Assembly: GCA_034440615.1 (NCBI GenBank) | Contig: JAOTOM010004822.1 | Location: forward strand, 368,001 to 432,000 | Direction: 5' to 3' | Source of the DNA: Ashinkailepas kermadecensis | Lineage: Eukaryota; Arthropoda; Thecostraca; Neolepadidae | Length of the DNA: 64,000 nt | Part shown: positions 1 to 14,400 of the stretch, one piece after another | Numbering within the stretch: position 1 is the first letter of the stretch | How the letters are laid out: every line of letters starts with the position of its first letter | The notes under the pieces: model-generated | Databases searched by the model: none | Told to the model about the DNA's origin: nothing | The model's input: only the letters and a program-made list of their open reading frames with translations | Program-made: the position numbers and the translations under genes

Positions 1-450
1 TCAAGGTCAAATGAGGTCAGATTGGCAAAATTTTCCGGTTTTGCGTGGCTTGGCTTGTCATCGTTATGGATCGCTGTGATTGTGTTCAAATGCTCAAAAA
101 TGGGCATCAATGATGTTTTGGACATTACTAATGATGTAATGCAGATGCTAGACCGAACATGTGACCTCAGGTCACCTATATAGCACCACTTTATCAGGTC
201 AGTTACCTGTTCCAGTTACCGGAACCGGCCGCCCGCCCGACTGCTCCGTCGGGCAGCTCGGAGCAATCGGCTTCGTGAAGAAGGGAGTGAAGTACATGAA
301 TAAAGTATGGGAACGCAATGACAAACAGTACAAATGACAACCAGTAGTGCATTTATGGCAACATTCCAGTTGATCAAGTTTGGTTCCATTAATCTGTCAT
401 GAACTTGACCTGACTTGACCTTGGTGACCTAACATGACCTTGAAACTATA
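1..450. other. intergenic; cluster of TGACCT/AGGTCA hexamers
   Basis: No gene seen. AGGTCA or TGACCT half-sites, typical of nuclear receptor binding, recur (for example around 13-19, 162-175 and 399-433). They could be chance or part of a repeat, since similar TGACCTTTGACC strings recur at 2400-2580 and 18650-19220. Confidence 0.3.
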
Positions 451-1116
451 CAGCATATCAATATGCATCAAACAAGTCGCTAGTGTTGCCTAGAACACTT
501 CCCTTTTGTCAGTATGCTGGAAGCGCATCAGCGCCGATTTTTGTGGTCTGGCGCTACAACATTTTTTGACTTTAGCGGCCCCTAACTTGAAAAAAAAAAA
601 ATTCGGCCGATTTCCATTTTTCTTGCTTTAAACGACGCGCCGTTCATTTCTAAGCAGGTATACCGAAAATCGCGTATATCCACCGGTAAAATCTGCAGGT
701 ATTTGCGAAAAACCGGAGGGGTGGGCGGATTTCGCCCCCCCCCCTCCAGTGCGCGTGTTAAGATAGAAAAAAGGTTAGACAAAGCCAATCTGAATGATAC
801 TCTTCTATTTAGGGAGTCCATGAGGGTTATCAATAATTTATATTGATTATACCAGTTAGGTTCTCGGATCGTTCAATGCCAATACATTTTAAGTTCATAG
901 GCGGCTGATCGGTTGAATAGGCTGCCTGGTGATGTAGTGAAGAGTTTCTCACTGAATGAATTAAAACATATGGTGAACCTTACGGTCATCAAAAACTGAA
1001 AAGACTAGCAAGCGTAGCCAAAACATCTCAAGACAGGATTTATATCACTACCATATGCCGACGAAATCTCACAGCAAAAAGCAACTCAGTCATAACATGT
1101 TGAAATTTAAACATGC

Positions 1117-1404
1117 GTGACCGAGACCACTACAACAACCATGAAAACTTTACTAGTCAGATCAGACATTTCCCACCCTCACTGTTTCGCGGGAACACTG
1201 TGGTGCTTCGCATGTTCAGCTGGAGTGGCTGGCAAATACCACCTATCTGGGTTGGTGTACAAGGTTAGCTGCAATATTTGCATCAACAACGGCCAACAGG
1301 TCAACTACATTTGCGAGACAGCTCGCCCCGTCCATCTATGGCTTAACGAACACCAAGGAAATGCAAGAAACAGCATACCAGACATGCATATGAGACCATC
1401 TTAG
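1117..1404 (+). mobile_element. Penelope-like element relic (GIY-YIG endonuclease fragment)
   Basis: A 95-codon open frame contains GLVYKVSCNICI..., then NYICETARPVHLWLNEHQGN. This matches the GIY-YIG-type endonuclease end of Penelope-like retroelements (pattern VYK..C..C...YIGET.RPL..R..EH). The usual glycine of YIGET is replaced by cysteine and the catalytic arginine position is changed, so the piece is probably dead. No reverse transcriptase remains upstream. Confidence 0.55.
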
Positions 1405-2340
1405 AGAAGCTCACAGCAGTGCATAACTTCTCCCATCATACTCCTTTCCTTAGACATCCTTAAAACGTGGAAATAAAATACGCATTATGATTTATTGCAC
1501 ACTGTAATCGCTTACTTTCAGAAATTATAATTCCAGCTGTATGAACACTCATCTCACTCAGCATCTTCTAGGTGTTTTTGTAGCATAGAATATAGCAAAC
1601 ACAAAGCAAAGATGTTTAGAAGCAAAGATGTTTGAAAACATAGAAGTCGGAACTGAAATGAGATATCTGGATTGCTGAGTCATGAAGAACAAAATGGTAC
1701 ATACGGTGAAAAGCAACCAACATTTACAGCCAGGTAGTTCAATGAAAAATATGTTTTTAGTGTGGCATTTGTTGTGTCCAGTGCAGTGCCTGGAATTCTG
1801 AAATTTGAGTGGAGACCCACACTCAACAACAATTTTTGGAATATCACCTCTATTACATGGCCTAAGCACAACTATGTTTTCTTGCGACTTAGGCCTAAGC
1901 ACAACTATGTTACGACTTAGGTCCACAGTATTTGGAACCCTTATAGCTTCTGATAGCAACACTACCCTGATTGGAAAATGCAGCAGACACCAGGGCCACC
2001 ATCATCACACAGTGGAATGATTCCTGTGTGCATATGTTGGTGGCCTCAACGTTTCACATTGAGGAATGTTTCACAATGTTTGTTTTGCACAATGTTTTGC
2101 ACAATGTTTCACATTGTACATTGAGTTTAGGTTTCATCAACTCATTTGTCATGTAGTGTGAAAGTGCGTGTTGTGCTGTCTGTGGAATGATAGCTTGTGC
2201 ATGCTAAATATATAGTAGTGGTGAATTGAACACTCATATGTTAGACATTGCCTGCTGATACACACAAAAGCAAAGGTTAAGAAAAAAATCAAAGAAAAAT
2301 TAAATGAAAAAACATGCAATCAACTTTAGCCTGTTAACCT
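1405..2340. other. no gene recognised; short local repeat
   Basis: Only short open frames. A small direct repeat (cctaagcacaactatgtt) occurs twice between about 1860 and 1915, and caatgttt motifs cluster at 2040-2115. Confidence 0.4.
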
Positions 2341-2384
2341 GGAATGACTTGAAGCATACCTGAGTTTTTGCCGATAAGGAAATT

Positions 2385-2700
2385 GTGATTTTCGGCGATT
2401 TGGTGACCTTTGACTTGACCCAAGTCCACGAAAGTCCAAACCGCACGCCTCTGGCACACTGCCGATCGTATGATGAAAGTTGCATTATCATTAAGATCGA
2501 GCCAGCGGTTGCCGAGATCGGCCATGTCTGTGAGCCAAAAATTGTGTTTTTCGGCGATTTGGTGACCTTTTACCTGACCCAAGGTCACGAAATTCCAAAC
2601 CGCACGCCTCTGGCACACGGCCGACCGTTTCGTGAAGGTTTCATTACGATCGAGCCAGCGGTTGCCAAGATCGGCCATGTCTGCGAGATGGTATCTGTCA
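2385..2700. repeat. two tandem copies of a ~155-bp unit
   Basis: Both copies carry ttttcggcgatttggtgacc, then accgcacgcctctggcacac and gatcgagccagcggttgcc, with about 85-90% similarity. The overlapping open frames are by-products of the repeat. Confidence 0.8.
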
Positions 2701-3446
2701 AACGGTGTATGTGAAATGGCTGTTTTTTAGACCCTCCCGAAAAAAACCTAATCCGACCGGTCGGCGGTTGAGAAAGGCATTGACCTCTATATATAACTAG
2801 ACAGACAACTCGACTTTTCAAAACGGTCCCGACGGCGGCGCCGCATATGGGCAAAACGTCGGCGCTGGTAGGCGCTGCGCAGTGTGTTGTGGATATAAAG
2901 CGGTGATGCTAGGGCGTTCTAGGTGGTGAAAATGACCATATAATTTTCAAATGATACAGTCACATATGAAGCAAAAACGTTTTGCTTGATATATATTCAT
3001 ATATCAAGCAAAAACCACACCTATTCCCCCATTAAGCCTTTACTCCGACCTGCCCCGTCCCTGCCGTTCATCCCCTTGCGGAGACAGATACAGAGGGCAC
3101 AGGGGACATGTGTCCGCTCATGGCAAGGTGGCGCCTATATACAGTGAGGCTCGGGTACAACCCTTTCTAATTTGTCAGGTAAAGGTGCCCCTCGAGATGA
3201 AAATGTGACTCTTTATAATCATTGAGTGCATCCCCTTGCATTTTCAGCCGAAGTTTCCCCTTTCAAGACCCTCGAGTGCGCCCCTCTCGAAATTTTCAGC
3301 CGAAGGCACCCCTGAGGGCTCATCCAGTGGCCCCAGACATGCCCTTCCATGCAAAATCCTGGATCCGCGCCTGCCCCCTTGGCTACGCCCTTGGAAGAGG
3401 TCCCGGGCTGATGGAAAGAACTACAATTAAAGAGGAAGTCCTGAGC

Positions 3447-3610
3447 GCACGGATGTTGATTTCTGAAAATTATTCGGACGGGAGTAGGGGGGGGGAATAC
3501 ATAAAGGCAATGGGCAGGTCCAAATTGATTGGGGGATCACACTTCATAGGGTCCCATGTTAATGCTTGATTTTTTGGCGGGGGCGGGCAAAGCCAACATT
3601 TCATTCCAGG
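3447..3610. repeat. dispersed repeat A, copy 1
   Basis: Starts gcacggatgttgatttctga and contains aaattgattggggg and a G-rich run before cca/aacatt. Copies 2 and 3 lie at about 4208-4370 and 17928-18085. Its ends resemble the termini of the large hAT-like element (25496-34868), so it may be a related short non-autonomous element. Confidence 0.6.
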
Positions 3611-4207
3611 GCCAAAATGCATGGGAGCGGCCGGCGTGCTCGATCTTTTGCCCATATACCGCTGCTCCAGCCGGGACCGACCGGAATAGGACGAGGAGAG
3701 TGCGACGGGCGGCGAGTCGGCCGTCTAGTTATATTTAGAGGTCAATGGAGGAAGGAATACAACAAACGTGCCGCAACAGTGGCGTTCAGCATGAAATAAT
3801 TGATTTAACCTGGCTCAGGCCAGGAGCACAGTCATTGGGTTGTATATGTCGCACTTTCTTTATTTTAGAGCTGAGTTTGTTGGAAGAAATCCAAGAGACA
3901 TGGGATATGTGATGGATATGAGCAGTCTAGTAGTCATGTTCTATGTCACCAACTACACTACTTTGTCTCCAGTGCACTTCGGGAGCATCCAATGCGCCAG
4001 TGGAAATCGAGGCTGGGCGTTTTAAATTACTGTAAAACTGTAGGGTAAACTGTAGGTTCAGTCAGGCATGTTAATTTCCATGCATTTGAGGGGGTATGCT
4101 TGCTGGTGTGCATCCGTGCTTTTCGTTTGCATCCCTGTATGTATCAGTGGCTGAAGAAGATCCACATGGGATCCACATGCCATCCACATGGGAAGGTGGT
4201 TTCCCTC

Positions 4208-4370
4208 TGACGCACGGGCGTTGAATATTTATGAAAATTATTGAGGGGAAATATATGAAGGCAATGGCCAAGTCCAAATGGATTGGAGGGCACACTCCCT
4301 AGGGTCCAATGTTAGCAGTTAAAATTATTAGGGGAGGGCAAACCGCACTTGCCCCCTCAAAAATATATAA
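4208..4370. repeat. dispersed repeat A, copy 2
   Basis: Shares with copies 1 and 3 the order gcacgg..ttga.., aaaattatt, a polypurine/G-run, aaggcaatgg, ccaaattg/ccaaatgg, ggcacac and a second G-rich run. Confidence 0.6.
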
Positions 4371-4384
4371 AGCAACACCCCAGC

Positions 4385-4570
4385 CAGCATTCCCAAGTGG
4401 GTCCCAAATGGGTCCCAGATGGGCACCCATATGGGCCCATATGGGCCCCATATGGGTTTGTCGTCGGATCCATCTGGGTCCCAGATGGGCAGCCCATATG
4501 GGCTAGATGTGGGATTCATGTGGGCATACCCATATATGGGCTATCCATGGGCTCGATGTGGGCAGTGCAC
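4385..4570. repeat. short irregular repeat of CATATGGGC/CCAGATGGG
   Basis: Repeated cccatatggg, cagatgggcacc and atgtggg blocks. The proline/tryptophan-rich open frames across it on both strands are artefacts of the repeat. Confidence 0.7.
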
Positions 4571-4728
4571 AGCATGTATTGGAACAGGAAGAGAGCATTG
4601 TCTCCCGCTCCTTGGATCTGCTAATGCTGCAGAATTCATCCTTTTGTTGGGTTCCGCACTTCGGCCTCCTCAGGCCATTTCGTGCCATAATGAGAAAATG
4701 TATATTGTGTTATGCTAAATAATTAAGT

Positions 4729-7055
4729 TTATAAATCTTGGAACAGGTTTGTATTCCGGAGAAAATTGAAAAGTAGTTTGATGAGAATTGGATGATCATC
4801 CCCTAATAGTGTAGGCAGAATAAAAGGAATTTTGTGTGTATGGCAAAAATCCGTCAGTGTTTTTCGTGGGCCTTGATACTTCTGACAATGAAGGAGAATA
4901 TGTGGAACTGTAAGATGTGTATTACATGATGGGCATGAAGGTCGAGGTGAAGCCGTGTATATATATATCGATGGGTAAGAAAAGTATGGCCGATGCGTAA
5001 ACGTGATTGGACTTTTTCTTCGCGTCGGTTTTTTTGAAAAGATGATGCCCATGGTTCACCAGTAGGCTTGATGAGTCGGAATTGTGTATGGTTTGTGTTT
5101 TGTGTCCAGGTTTGTGTCCAAAAATGTCGATTTCTCTGTTTTATTGATGATTTAATGCCGTCAAAATGTGGTGGAATTTCCGTAATGTTTGGAAGTTGTA
5201 ATGATTGTTTTGCTAATTTGTCGGCTTCTTCGTTTCCTGGGATGCCACAGTGGCTGGGCACCCACAGGAAACGGACCCTCACGCCCATCATGTAAAGTGT
5301 TTGAAGTGTGTCATAGATGGAAATATGGCAATGGTGCGAAAAAGAAAGTAAAGAAAGCGATTGAAGAACAGATTTTGAGTCAGAACAAACAACGACGCTG
5401 CGCATGGGGTGAAAAAGGAAACGATTACGAATATAACGAAGGGCAATCAGAGTGGCCTATAATTCGGCAATGAAGATGGAAGTTCCGTTTGATAGGCGAT
5501 GTTGTGTTGTGTGTGTACCCGAAACAATGGCGTTTCCTGTGGTGTTAGTATCCTTCGATCCGTCAGTAAATATAAAGGGAACATGACGATGTCGAGACCG
5601 AAGCTGGTGGAATTTTTGTTTGGCATATTCTGAACAAAGTTGTGATTTTGGGTTGGTGGTTAGATAAAATATGTGTCGTTCGGTCATCTGCCACGGTGGT
5701 GTAGTAGGTTGAGGAAGAAAAGTAATTTATGGAATATTATATTGAGGTTGTGTAGAAAATGTTTTAATACGTGAAGCTATGGTAAGACCGGTTCGCTTTT
5801 CGGCTGGACCTAAATAGTTGTGGTGTAAGTTTGGGAGAATTTGCAATGATGCGTGTGTGGGGTGGTGTTCTTTAAACTGAATTTTTGCGGCATACCTAAG
5901 TGTTTGTTCCTTTCTTCGTAGAGCTAATGGTGGAATTCCTGATTCGGTTGGTAGAGAAATGATGGGAGAAGTAGTCATTGTACCGAGTGCTAAGCGGATA
6001 AATTTATTTTGTATGTTGTCCAAAAGTTTCAAAGCGGAGGTACTGCCACCAGCATAAACTACCGACCCATATGCTATGATGGGAAGAACTAATGATTTGT
6101 AGAGATGTAAAAGCGTATGGCGGTCGGCTCCGAATGAGGAAGAAGTGATACAGCGAAATAAATTGAGTCTGCGAAAACATTTCGTTTGGACGTGTTTGAT
6201 GTGTTTATGCATAGATAACCTTCGATCAAAAATAATACCAAGAAATTAAACGAATTTACAAAAGGTATATCATTGTTTCCGAGGTGAAGCGGTGTGTCTG
6301 GGTTTGGGCAGGGTGTCGATTTACCGAATTTTAATGTTGCAGATTTTGGGGCCGAAAAAATGAAACCATACTTCAATGACCATTCGTGTATTCTGTCCAG
6401 TGTGTATTGCAAGCGAATTAAACAATGTTCGTATTTTTTCCCGGAGCACCAAATTGCGCTGTCGTCTGCAAATAGTGAATATGATATATTGGTAGGCATG
6501 TCATCGAAAAGATCATTAATGATAATGTTAAATAATACTGGCGAAAGACAACTTCCCTGTGGTAGGCCGTTCTGAAGGCAATGTGAATCGGAAATGGCTG
6601 ACCGGCACCTGATGTGGAATAGACGAGAACCAGATTTAAAAAAACCTACTAAATAATGTGCTAAATGTTCTTTTATACCGAGTTCTTGAATTATGAAGAG
6701 TAATGCGGGTTTGAAAACCATATCGTACGGTTTGCTTATGTCTAAAAATACTGCGATAGTGTGTTCATGTTTTTTTTTATAGCCTTGACGGATGTCAGTC
6801 TCTAACCGAATAAGATGATCTATGGTGCTGCGTCCTCGTCGAAAACCACATTGAAAGGGAGATAGAAGGGAATTTGCGTCCAGGTACCAGGTCAGTCTTT
6901 TTATAACCATACGTTCAAAAAGTTTTCCTAAACAACTGGTGAGTGCAATGGGTCGGAAATTAGTGGGGTTACTATGGTCCTTGCCAGGTTTTGGGATGGG
7001 TATAATGAAAGACTCTTTCCAAGTTTTGGGGAAGGTATGAGTTGTCCATAGTGTA
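4729..7055 (-). mobile_element. I-clade LINE (LINE-A), 3' half: RT and RNase H
   Basis: Minus-strand ORF2 of a non-LTR retrotransposon. Reading 7084 to 4729: a fingers motif (WKESFIIPIPKPGKD), NFRPIALTSCLGKLFERM, FRRGRSTIDHL, LDISKPYD, LPQGSCLSPVLFN and FADDSAIW (reverse transcriptase), a thumb region (LHLYKSLVLPIIAYGSVVYAG), then an RNase H domain (FIFTDGSKDTNTTG, SDSKSVLQSL, WVPSHCGIPGNEEADKLA) and a C-terminal Cys/His stretch. Several frameshifts and stops show that it is dead. Its 5' part continues at 9686-10757, the interruption being a younger LINE. The 3' UTR probably runs left towards about 4570. Confidence 0.9.
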
Positions 7056-9685
7056 ACTTTTGGAGCACCAAATTGACTTCGCAACTAGCCATGGCTTGCC
7101 TTTATTCGCGATGGGGGATGTGAATATCGATTTGTTAGACGCTTCAAAACCGGGGGTTGAACGTTTCAACACCATTTTGAACGACTTGTGTCTGCATCAA
7201 CTCGTGAAGAAGCCCACGCGCGTACAGACTGTAAACCTCCGTGATGGCACACGGCGCACTTCAAAAACGCTTCTCGACATCGCGATCTCCAACGCCACCG
7301 ACACAATTTTGGCTTGTGACGTCATGGAGGTGCACATCAGTGACCACCGGGCAGTCACAGTCACAGCTAAAATAAACCGTCCGTCGTTTCAACGCCAAAG
7401 ATCACTTTTCAGCGCACCCGTCACCTCCTCCCTGGTCAGCTGCCCCTAGCTTTTCTCATGGTGGACTGGTCTGGCCTGTATGAGGCCAACACAGTTGACG
7501 GCAAGTGGGACGCATGGTTGAACATCTGGAAATGCGTCATGGATGCTCACTGCCCTACCGTCACGAAGTTCGCGAGTCGCCGCTCAGTGCCACCCTGGAT
7601 CGCTGAGAATGCTGACCTCCGCGCCCTGACCCTTCGACGTGACTGGGCTCACAGCCAAGCGGACCGATCCGGGAGTGACGAGGATTGGCAACTCTACCAT
7701 GAGCTAAATCAACGGACCTCCACTGAGCTCGTGGTTGCCAAAAGCTGTTTCTTCGATCGGACTTTGGAAGAAAATGGCAACGTCTGGCCGCACGTTCGAC
7801 GTCATCTCTTTCAGAAGAAGACAACTCCACCATCAACTGAACCATCACGTTCCAACCAGGAGAAGGAGTTGTTCGCTGACGACCAAAACCGGCATTTTTC
7901 CTCAACTGGCATGCGCGTGGCTGCTGCTTTGCATTCTTTAGGGGATTTAGTCCCAAATGCAGCGCATCAACCTCGCCCTCCGCGCGTTGTTAGCTCAGCA
8001 TTCGAGCTGAAGCCCGCCACTCTTTCCGAACTCTCTCATGCCCTGCGTGATTTAAATCCTACCAGTGCTCGTGGTAACGACAATGCGTCCCTGAAATTGC
8101 TCAATATGTCGTTTCCTTCGGTGTGTGTACATATTTTGCACATAATCAACTTTAGTTTATCGTCATGTACTTTTCCGGAACTGTGGAAGTTGGCTGAAAT
8201 CGTACCAATCTTCAAGAAAGGCTGCCCTGACGATCCCAAGTGTTATAGGCCCATCTCGATCTTGAGCAACGTGTCAAAACTGTGCGAGAAGATAGTAGTC
8301 AACCAGCTCACTGCGTATCTCCACCGAAATTGTCTTCTTAACAACTCGCAACATGCCTATCGACCACTTCACTCTACTGAAACTGCCCTTGCTGATGTAG
8401 TAGCTTATGTCACAAATTGCATCGAAAGGCGCCGCGTTTGTCTGCTCGCATCAGTAGATTTGTCTAGTGCCTTCGATTGCGTGTCTCATAGCCGACTCTT
8501 GACCAAATTAGAGTGGTACGGCATCGACAGCTCTTGGTTTAGATTTTACCTTTCAAATCGCAGACAGGTAGTTCGGCCCGGAAGACTTGTATGCAACGTA
8601 TCCTGTGGTGTTCCACAAGGAAGTTTGTGTGGTCCAATTCTGTTTTTGTTGTACACAAATGATCTTCTCTCACACATAGGTGATGTCTTTAAAGTCGTTG
8701 CTTACGCTGACGACACACAGGCGATGTTGTCATCGAAATTGGAGGACATAATGTATGCCAAACGCCGTCTCGAATCGTGCTTGGAAACTATGTGCTCGTG
8801 GTACCGTGTAAATCTTCTCAAGCTCAACCCATCTAAAACGCAATTTGTGATTTTTGGTTCTCGCCAGATGATCGCGCGGCTGCCTAGCATCAGCCTCTCT
8901 GTTCTTGGATCGGATATTTCACGTGTCTCATCTATCAAAAACCTGGGTGTGACCATGGACGAATCGTTAACATGGAGTGAACAAATTGGCGATATTGCTA
9001 AGAAATGTAACCGCATTATCTTTCCTCTAGCCAAGCATGTACGTTCTCTTACTGAAGAAACGCTGTCGAAGTTAGTGCTTGCACTGGTTTTCCCCATGTA
9101 ATGTACTGTTGCTCAATCTGGTCTGCTGCATGTGACACCGAGCGCGTGCGAATCCAAAAAGTCATCATGAGGGCGGCTAGGATCATAACTAGGACCTCTC
9201 GCTATGGTCATATATCGCATGTTATTGAGTGGTTAGGCTGGCCTAGCTTACAACGCTTTGTCGACATTAGGGATTTCTCACTGGTTCATCTTGCAGTGCA
9301 TCACTCGGGAGCACCTGAAACCCTGCGTGATCTTGTGACATTGAGAAGTGATGTCAGCTCTCGATCTACGCGATCAACACCGTTTTCAGTAGAGCGCCCA
9401 CGCCTGAAAACTTCTTTTGCGCAACGCTCTTTCATGTACCGTGCTGCAGTTCTTTGGAACAGTCTCCCCGAGGAAGTTAGGGCCGAGAATATGCGACTGG
9501 CTTTTAAGTTTAAGCTGAAGGAGGCGCTGAAAAGAGCTGTACGTGGGAATGTTTGAGTATTATATGCAGTGTTATTAATGTTTTAGTAGCCTCCTGTCCC
9601 ACCCCTTTTTTTAGCGTTTTTGACATTTGATACTGAGTGTCTCTTGGTACCAATACAAGGATTGATTGAATGATGATTGATTGTA
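7056..9685 (+). mobile_element. CR1/L2-like LINE inserted into LINE-A
   Basis: 5'-truncated non-LTR element in opposite orientation to its host. It starts inside the endonuclease domain (GDVNIDLLDASKPG, then SDHRAV) and has one frameshift near 7450. The 547-codon frame 7458-9101 carries the reverse transcriptase (KCYRPISILSNVSKLCEK, AYRPLHSTETAL, SVDLSSAFDCV, GVPQGSLCGPILF, YADDTQ). A frameshift near 9095 separates the C-terminal part (MYCCSIWSA..., AVLWNSLPEEVR, ending 9556). The 3' tail is an attg-rich microsatellite. Host LINE sequence resumes immediately, and tgta at both edges is a probable short target duplication. Confidence 0.9.
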
Positions 9686-10757
9686 TTAAATGAGTGCAAA
9701 ATGCAATGTTTGGTGTGATCCGGTAAATGTCTGAAAAAAGAATAATGTAAGTTGTCGGGTCCTACTGAAGTATTGCCAGCGGAGGAAATGGCTGCCTCAA
9801 GTTCTGAAATTTGGAAAGGAGTATTATATATTTCTGAGTTGTCAGAATCAAATTGTGCGAGATTGAGGTAAAAAGTGTGTTGTGCGTTTTCTATGAAGCC
9901 AGGTCTGTAGTTTTCGTCGGAGCTATGGTGGGCAATGGTATCCGCTATGGTGTTAACTATTTCTTTTGTTTCGGTAATTGTGTGATTATGAAGTTTGAGG
10001 GCTGGTAATGATCTAAATGGGGATAGTCCGCTCAAACGGCGGATTAATCCCCATATTTTGCTTAATGGTGCGTCGAAAGTAAGTTGCTGGAGGTAATTTG
10101 CCCATGACCGGCGCTTAGCGTTACGTATAATGCAGCGTGTTCTTGCTCGTTCATGGTTCCGGTTGATTACATTTTGTTGGTCGGGATGGCGTAAATATTT
10201 TATAAAGGTTCGTTTTCTAGTGGCTATTGCTTGGGAAACTTCTATGGACCACCAGGGGACTGGGGTACGTTTTGTGATAGGCTTTGTGAGTGGAATTGTT
10301 GCAGACGCTGCTTGTAAAAGTGTGTTGGTAATTAAATGAATGTTTTGTACTGGATAAATGTCCGGGTTGTACTGTAATGACGAAAGCTCCTCAAATTTGG
10401 TCCAGTCGGCCTTCGAAAGTTTCCAGCGAGGAATGAAACTTGGTGTGGTATCGGCAGTTGTTGAAATGGTCAGTACTAATTTAATGGGGTAGTGATCGCT
10501 ATCATGTATGTCTGTGTTTATTGTCCAATCAAATTCGTTGGCTAGGGCTGGAGAACAAATTGTTAAATCAATGGCAGTTTCTGTATTGTGACCGAGGTGG
10601 AAAAATGTTGGCTCACCGGTGTTAAGTAATACTAAATTGTGTCTGTCTAAGATGTGTTCAACTATGCGTGCGCGAGTGTCTGGAAGTGTGCGTGTTCTAT
10701 CCCACGCTGGGCTATGGGCGTTAAAATCGCCAAGTAAAATGAAAGGGTAGCCTCAAA
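9686..10757 (-). mobile_element. I-clade LINE (LINE-A), 5' part: endonuclease and start of RT
   Basis: Minus-strand continuation of LINE-A beyond the nested insertion. From right to left it reads PFILLGDFNAHSPAWDRT (endonuclease motif, 10690-10750), LLNTGEPTFF, then SDHYPI, and the N-terminal RT part (SELEAAISSAGNTSVGPDNL; HCILHSFNT, next to the insertion point). Position 10757 is the truncation point and the axis of a foldback. Confidence 0.85.
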
Positions 10758-10822
10758 AATCTTTGAGGCTACCCTTTCATTTTACTTGGCGATTTTAACG
10801 GCCATAGCCCAGCGTGGGATAG
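10697..10822. repeat. foldback palindrome of a LINE endonuclease segment, 61-bp arms
   Basis: Positions 10697-10757 and 10762-10822 are reverse complements with a 4-nt loop and a single mismatch. Each arm encodes LLGDFN(A/G)HSPAWDR on its own strand. The right arm runs directly into (AG)n. Confidence 0.92.
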
Positions 10823-10825
10823 AGC

Positions 10826-12981
<2,156 letters not shown>

Positions 12982-13101
12982 GGATGTTGTTGTCTCATTG
13001 TCATGTACTCGATGAGGCGAAATACAAGATCAGTCCATCCGCACCAAAAATTGGAAGCCTACGATGAGCATTATAACCAGCTCGTTGCCGCTAATCGCGT
13101 C

Positions 13102-13216
13102 GATTGGATGAACGTCATAATTAAAATTATGTTCACATTATATATCACACACATCGTATATACATGTGTGTGATATATAATGTGAACATAATTTTAATTA
13201 TGACGTTCATCCAATC
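13102..13216. repeat. perfect palindrome, ~57-bp arms
   Basis: Positions 13102-13154 and 13164-13216 are exact reverse complements; the 9-nt centre is itself palindromic (gtatatac) apart from one c. No target duplication or coding sequence is visible. Confidence 0.95.
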
Positions 13217-14160
13217 TTCATCAATCAATCTTCCATCTTCCAGATAGATGCCGCCGGTCACTTCGATCGCTTCGCTCACCGTTTTGTTGTCTATGCCATG
13301 ACGCTGAACTTGGCGATTCCTGTGCGCACCAGCACCAAATTGTTCACTAACGTAACAACGCTAGCACCCTCCCACGCTCACCTTGCTCTCCCCTCACACG
13401 TGCCCAATCTCCCCTCCGCGGCCAGCGCTCAGGACCATTGGGTCCATTTGCTATCGCCAAACTTTGGCGGCATCCAGCGCGGTCCGGTTATATATGTCAT
13501 GCAATTAGGCATCGTATATATGTCGTGTCGACTGTCACTGACATGAGCACTGTTGATAATAAATCACATCTCCGGAAAAAATCAACAGTTATATCAATGT
13601 AACCCCTGGCATCATTACTTCTGCCAACTTTAGGCTCCACCAAATACCACCCCACTCTTCCCACAAATTGATAAGCAGCTGGCACAGCATGGTCAAAGTC
13701 TTTCCGACGTGGGAATGCCATCAAACCGGCTCGCACTGTTGGAACACTACCTCATATTAATCTAAGCATATCTAATGTTGCTCCATATATTAGAGTGCAA
13801 CAAAAAGACACCCATAAATATGAGTGCAACAAAAGGAACACCAATGTTTGTATATAGGTATTTGGTTTTGTCAATGCAGTACTATAATGCAGTACCGCAA
13901 GTCAATGCGGTCAACAGTAATAATGTTGCTTTGACAGGGAACACTGCATTAGGAACTCGGGGACAAGCTTCATTAAATTAACTCAAACTGGACAACACGT
14001 CCAAATACGACCTGAAAAAAGCACCAGACCACATTTGGCAGCACATTTACCAGGTACCATGCGCCAATAACCGCACACTCCTGGCACCTGTTGACAGAAA
14101 GCGGAGATACAGCCGCAAGATTTCGCCGCCAGGGTTTCGTTGGCTCTCCTAGCGGACAAC
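13217..14160. other. upstream flank of mus81; no gene recognised
   Basis: Short open frames only. Nothing recognisable between the palindrome and the 13-bp array. Confidence 0.4.
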
Positions 14161-14164
14161 TGAC

Positions 14165-14400
14165 GAACTATTTTTGTACGTTATGATCCTTGTACGTAAA
14201 CGAACTTTGTACGTTATGAACGCTCCCTCTGAAGCCAGTTTTGTACGTTGTGATCGTTGTATGTTATGAATTTTGTACGTTGTGAACGCGCCCTATCCAA
14301 TGCATTTTGTACTTTATTTCGATTTTTGTACGTTATGATCCTTGTACGTTGTGAGCTTTGTACGTTATGAACTTGTAATGAACCTTGTACGTTATGATAT
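14165..14400. repeat. array of TTGTACGTTATGA-like motifs upstream of mus81
   Basis: About eleven copies of ttgtacgtt(a/g)tga, irregularly spaced by 0-25 bp, lie 170-405 bp upstream of the mus81 start codon. Most copies keep the core GTACGTT. This could be a promoter-proximal cis element cluster or a simple minisatellite; the sequence alone does not decide. Confidence 0.75.

Noticed and set aside
7458..9101. 547-codon frame as a host gene
   Set aside because: All motifs are non-LTR reverse transcriptase; it is flanked by a host LINE on both sides.
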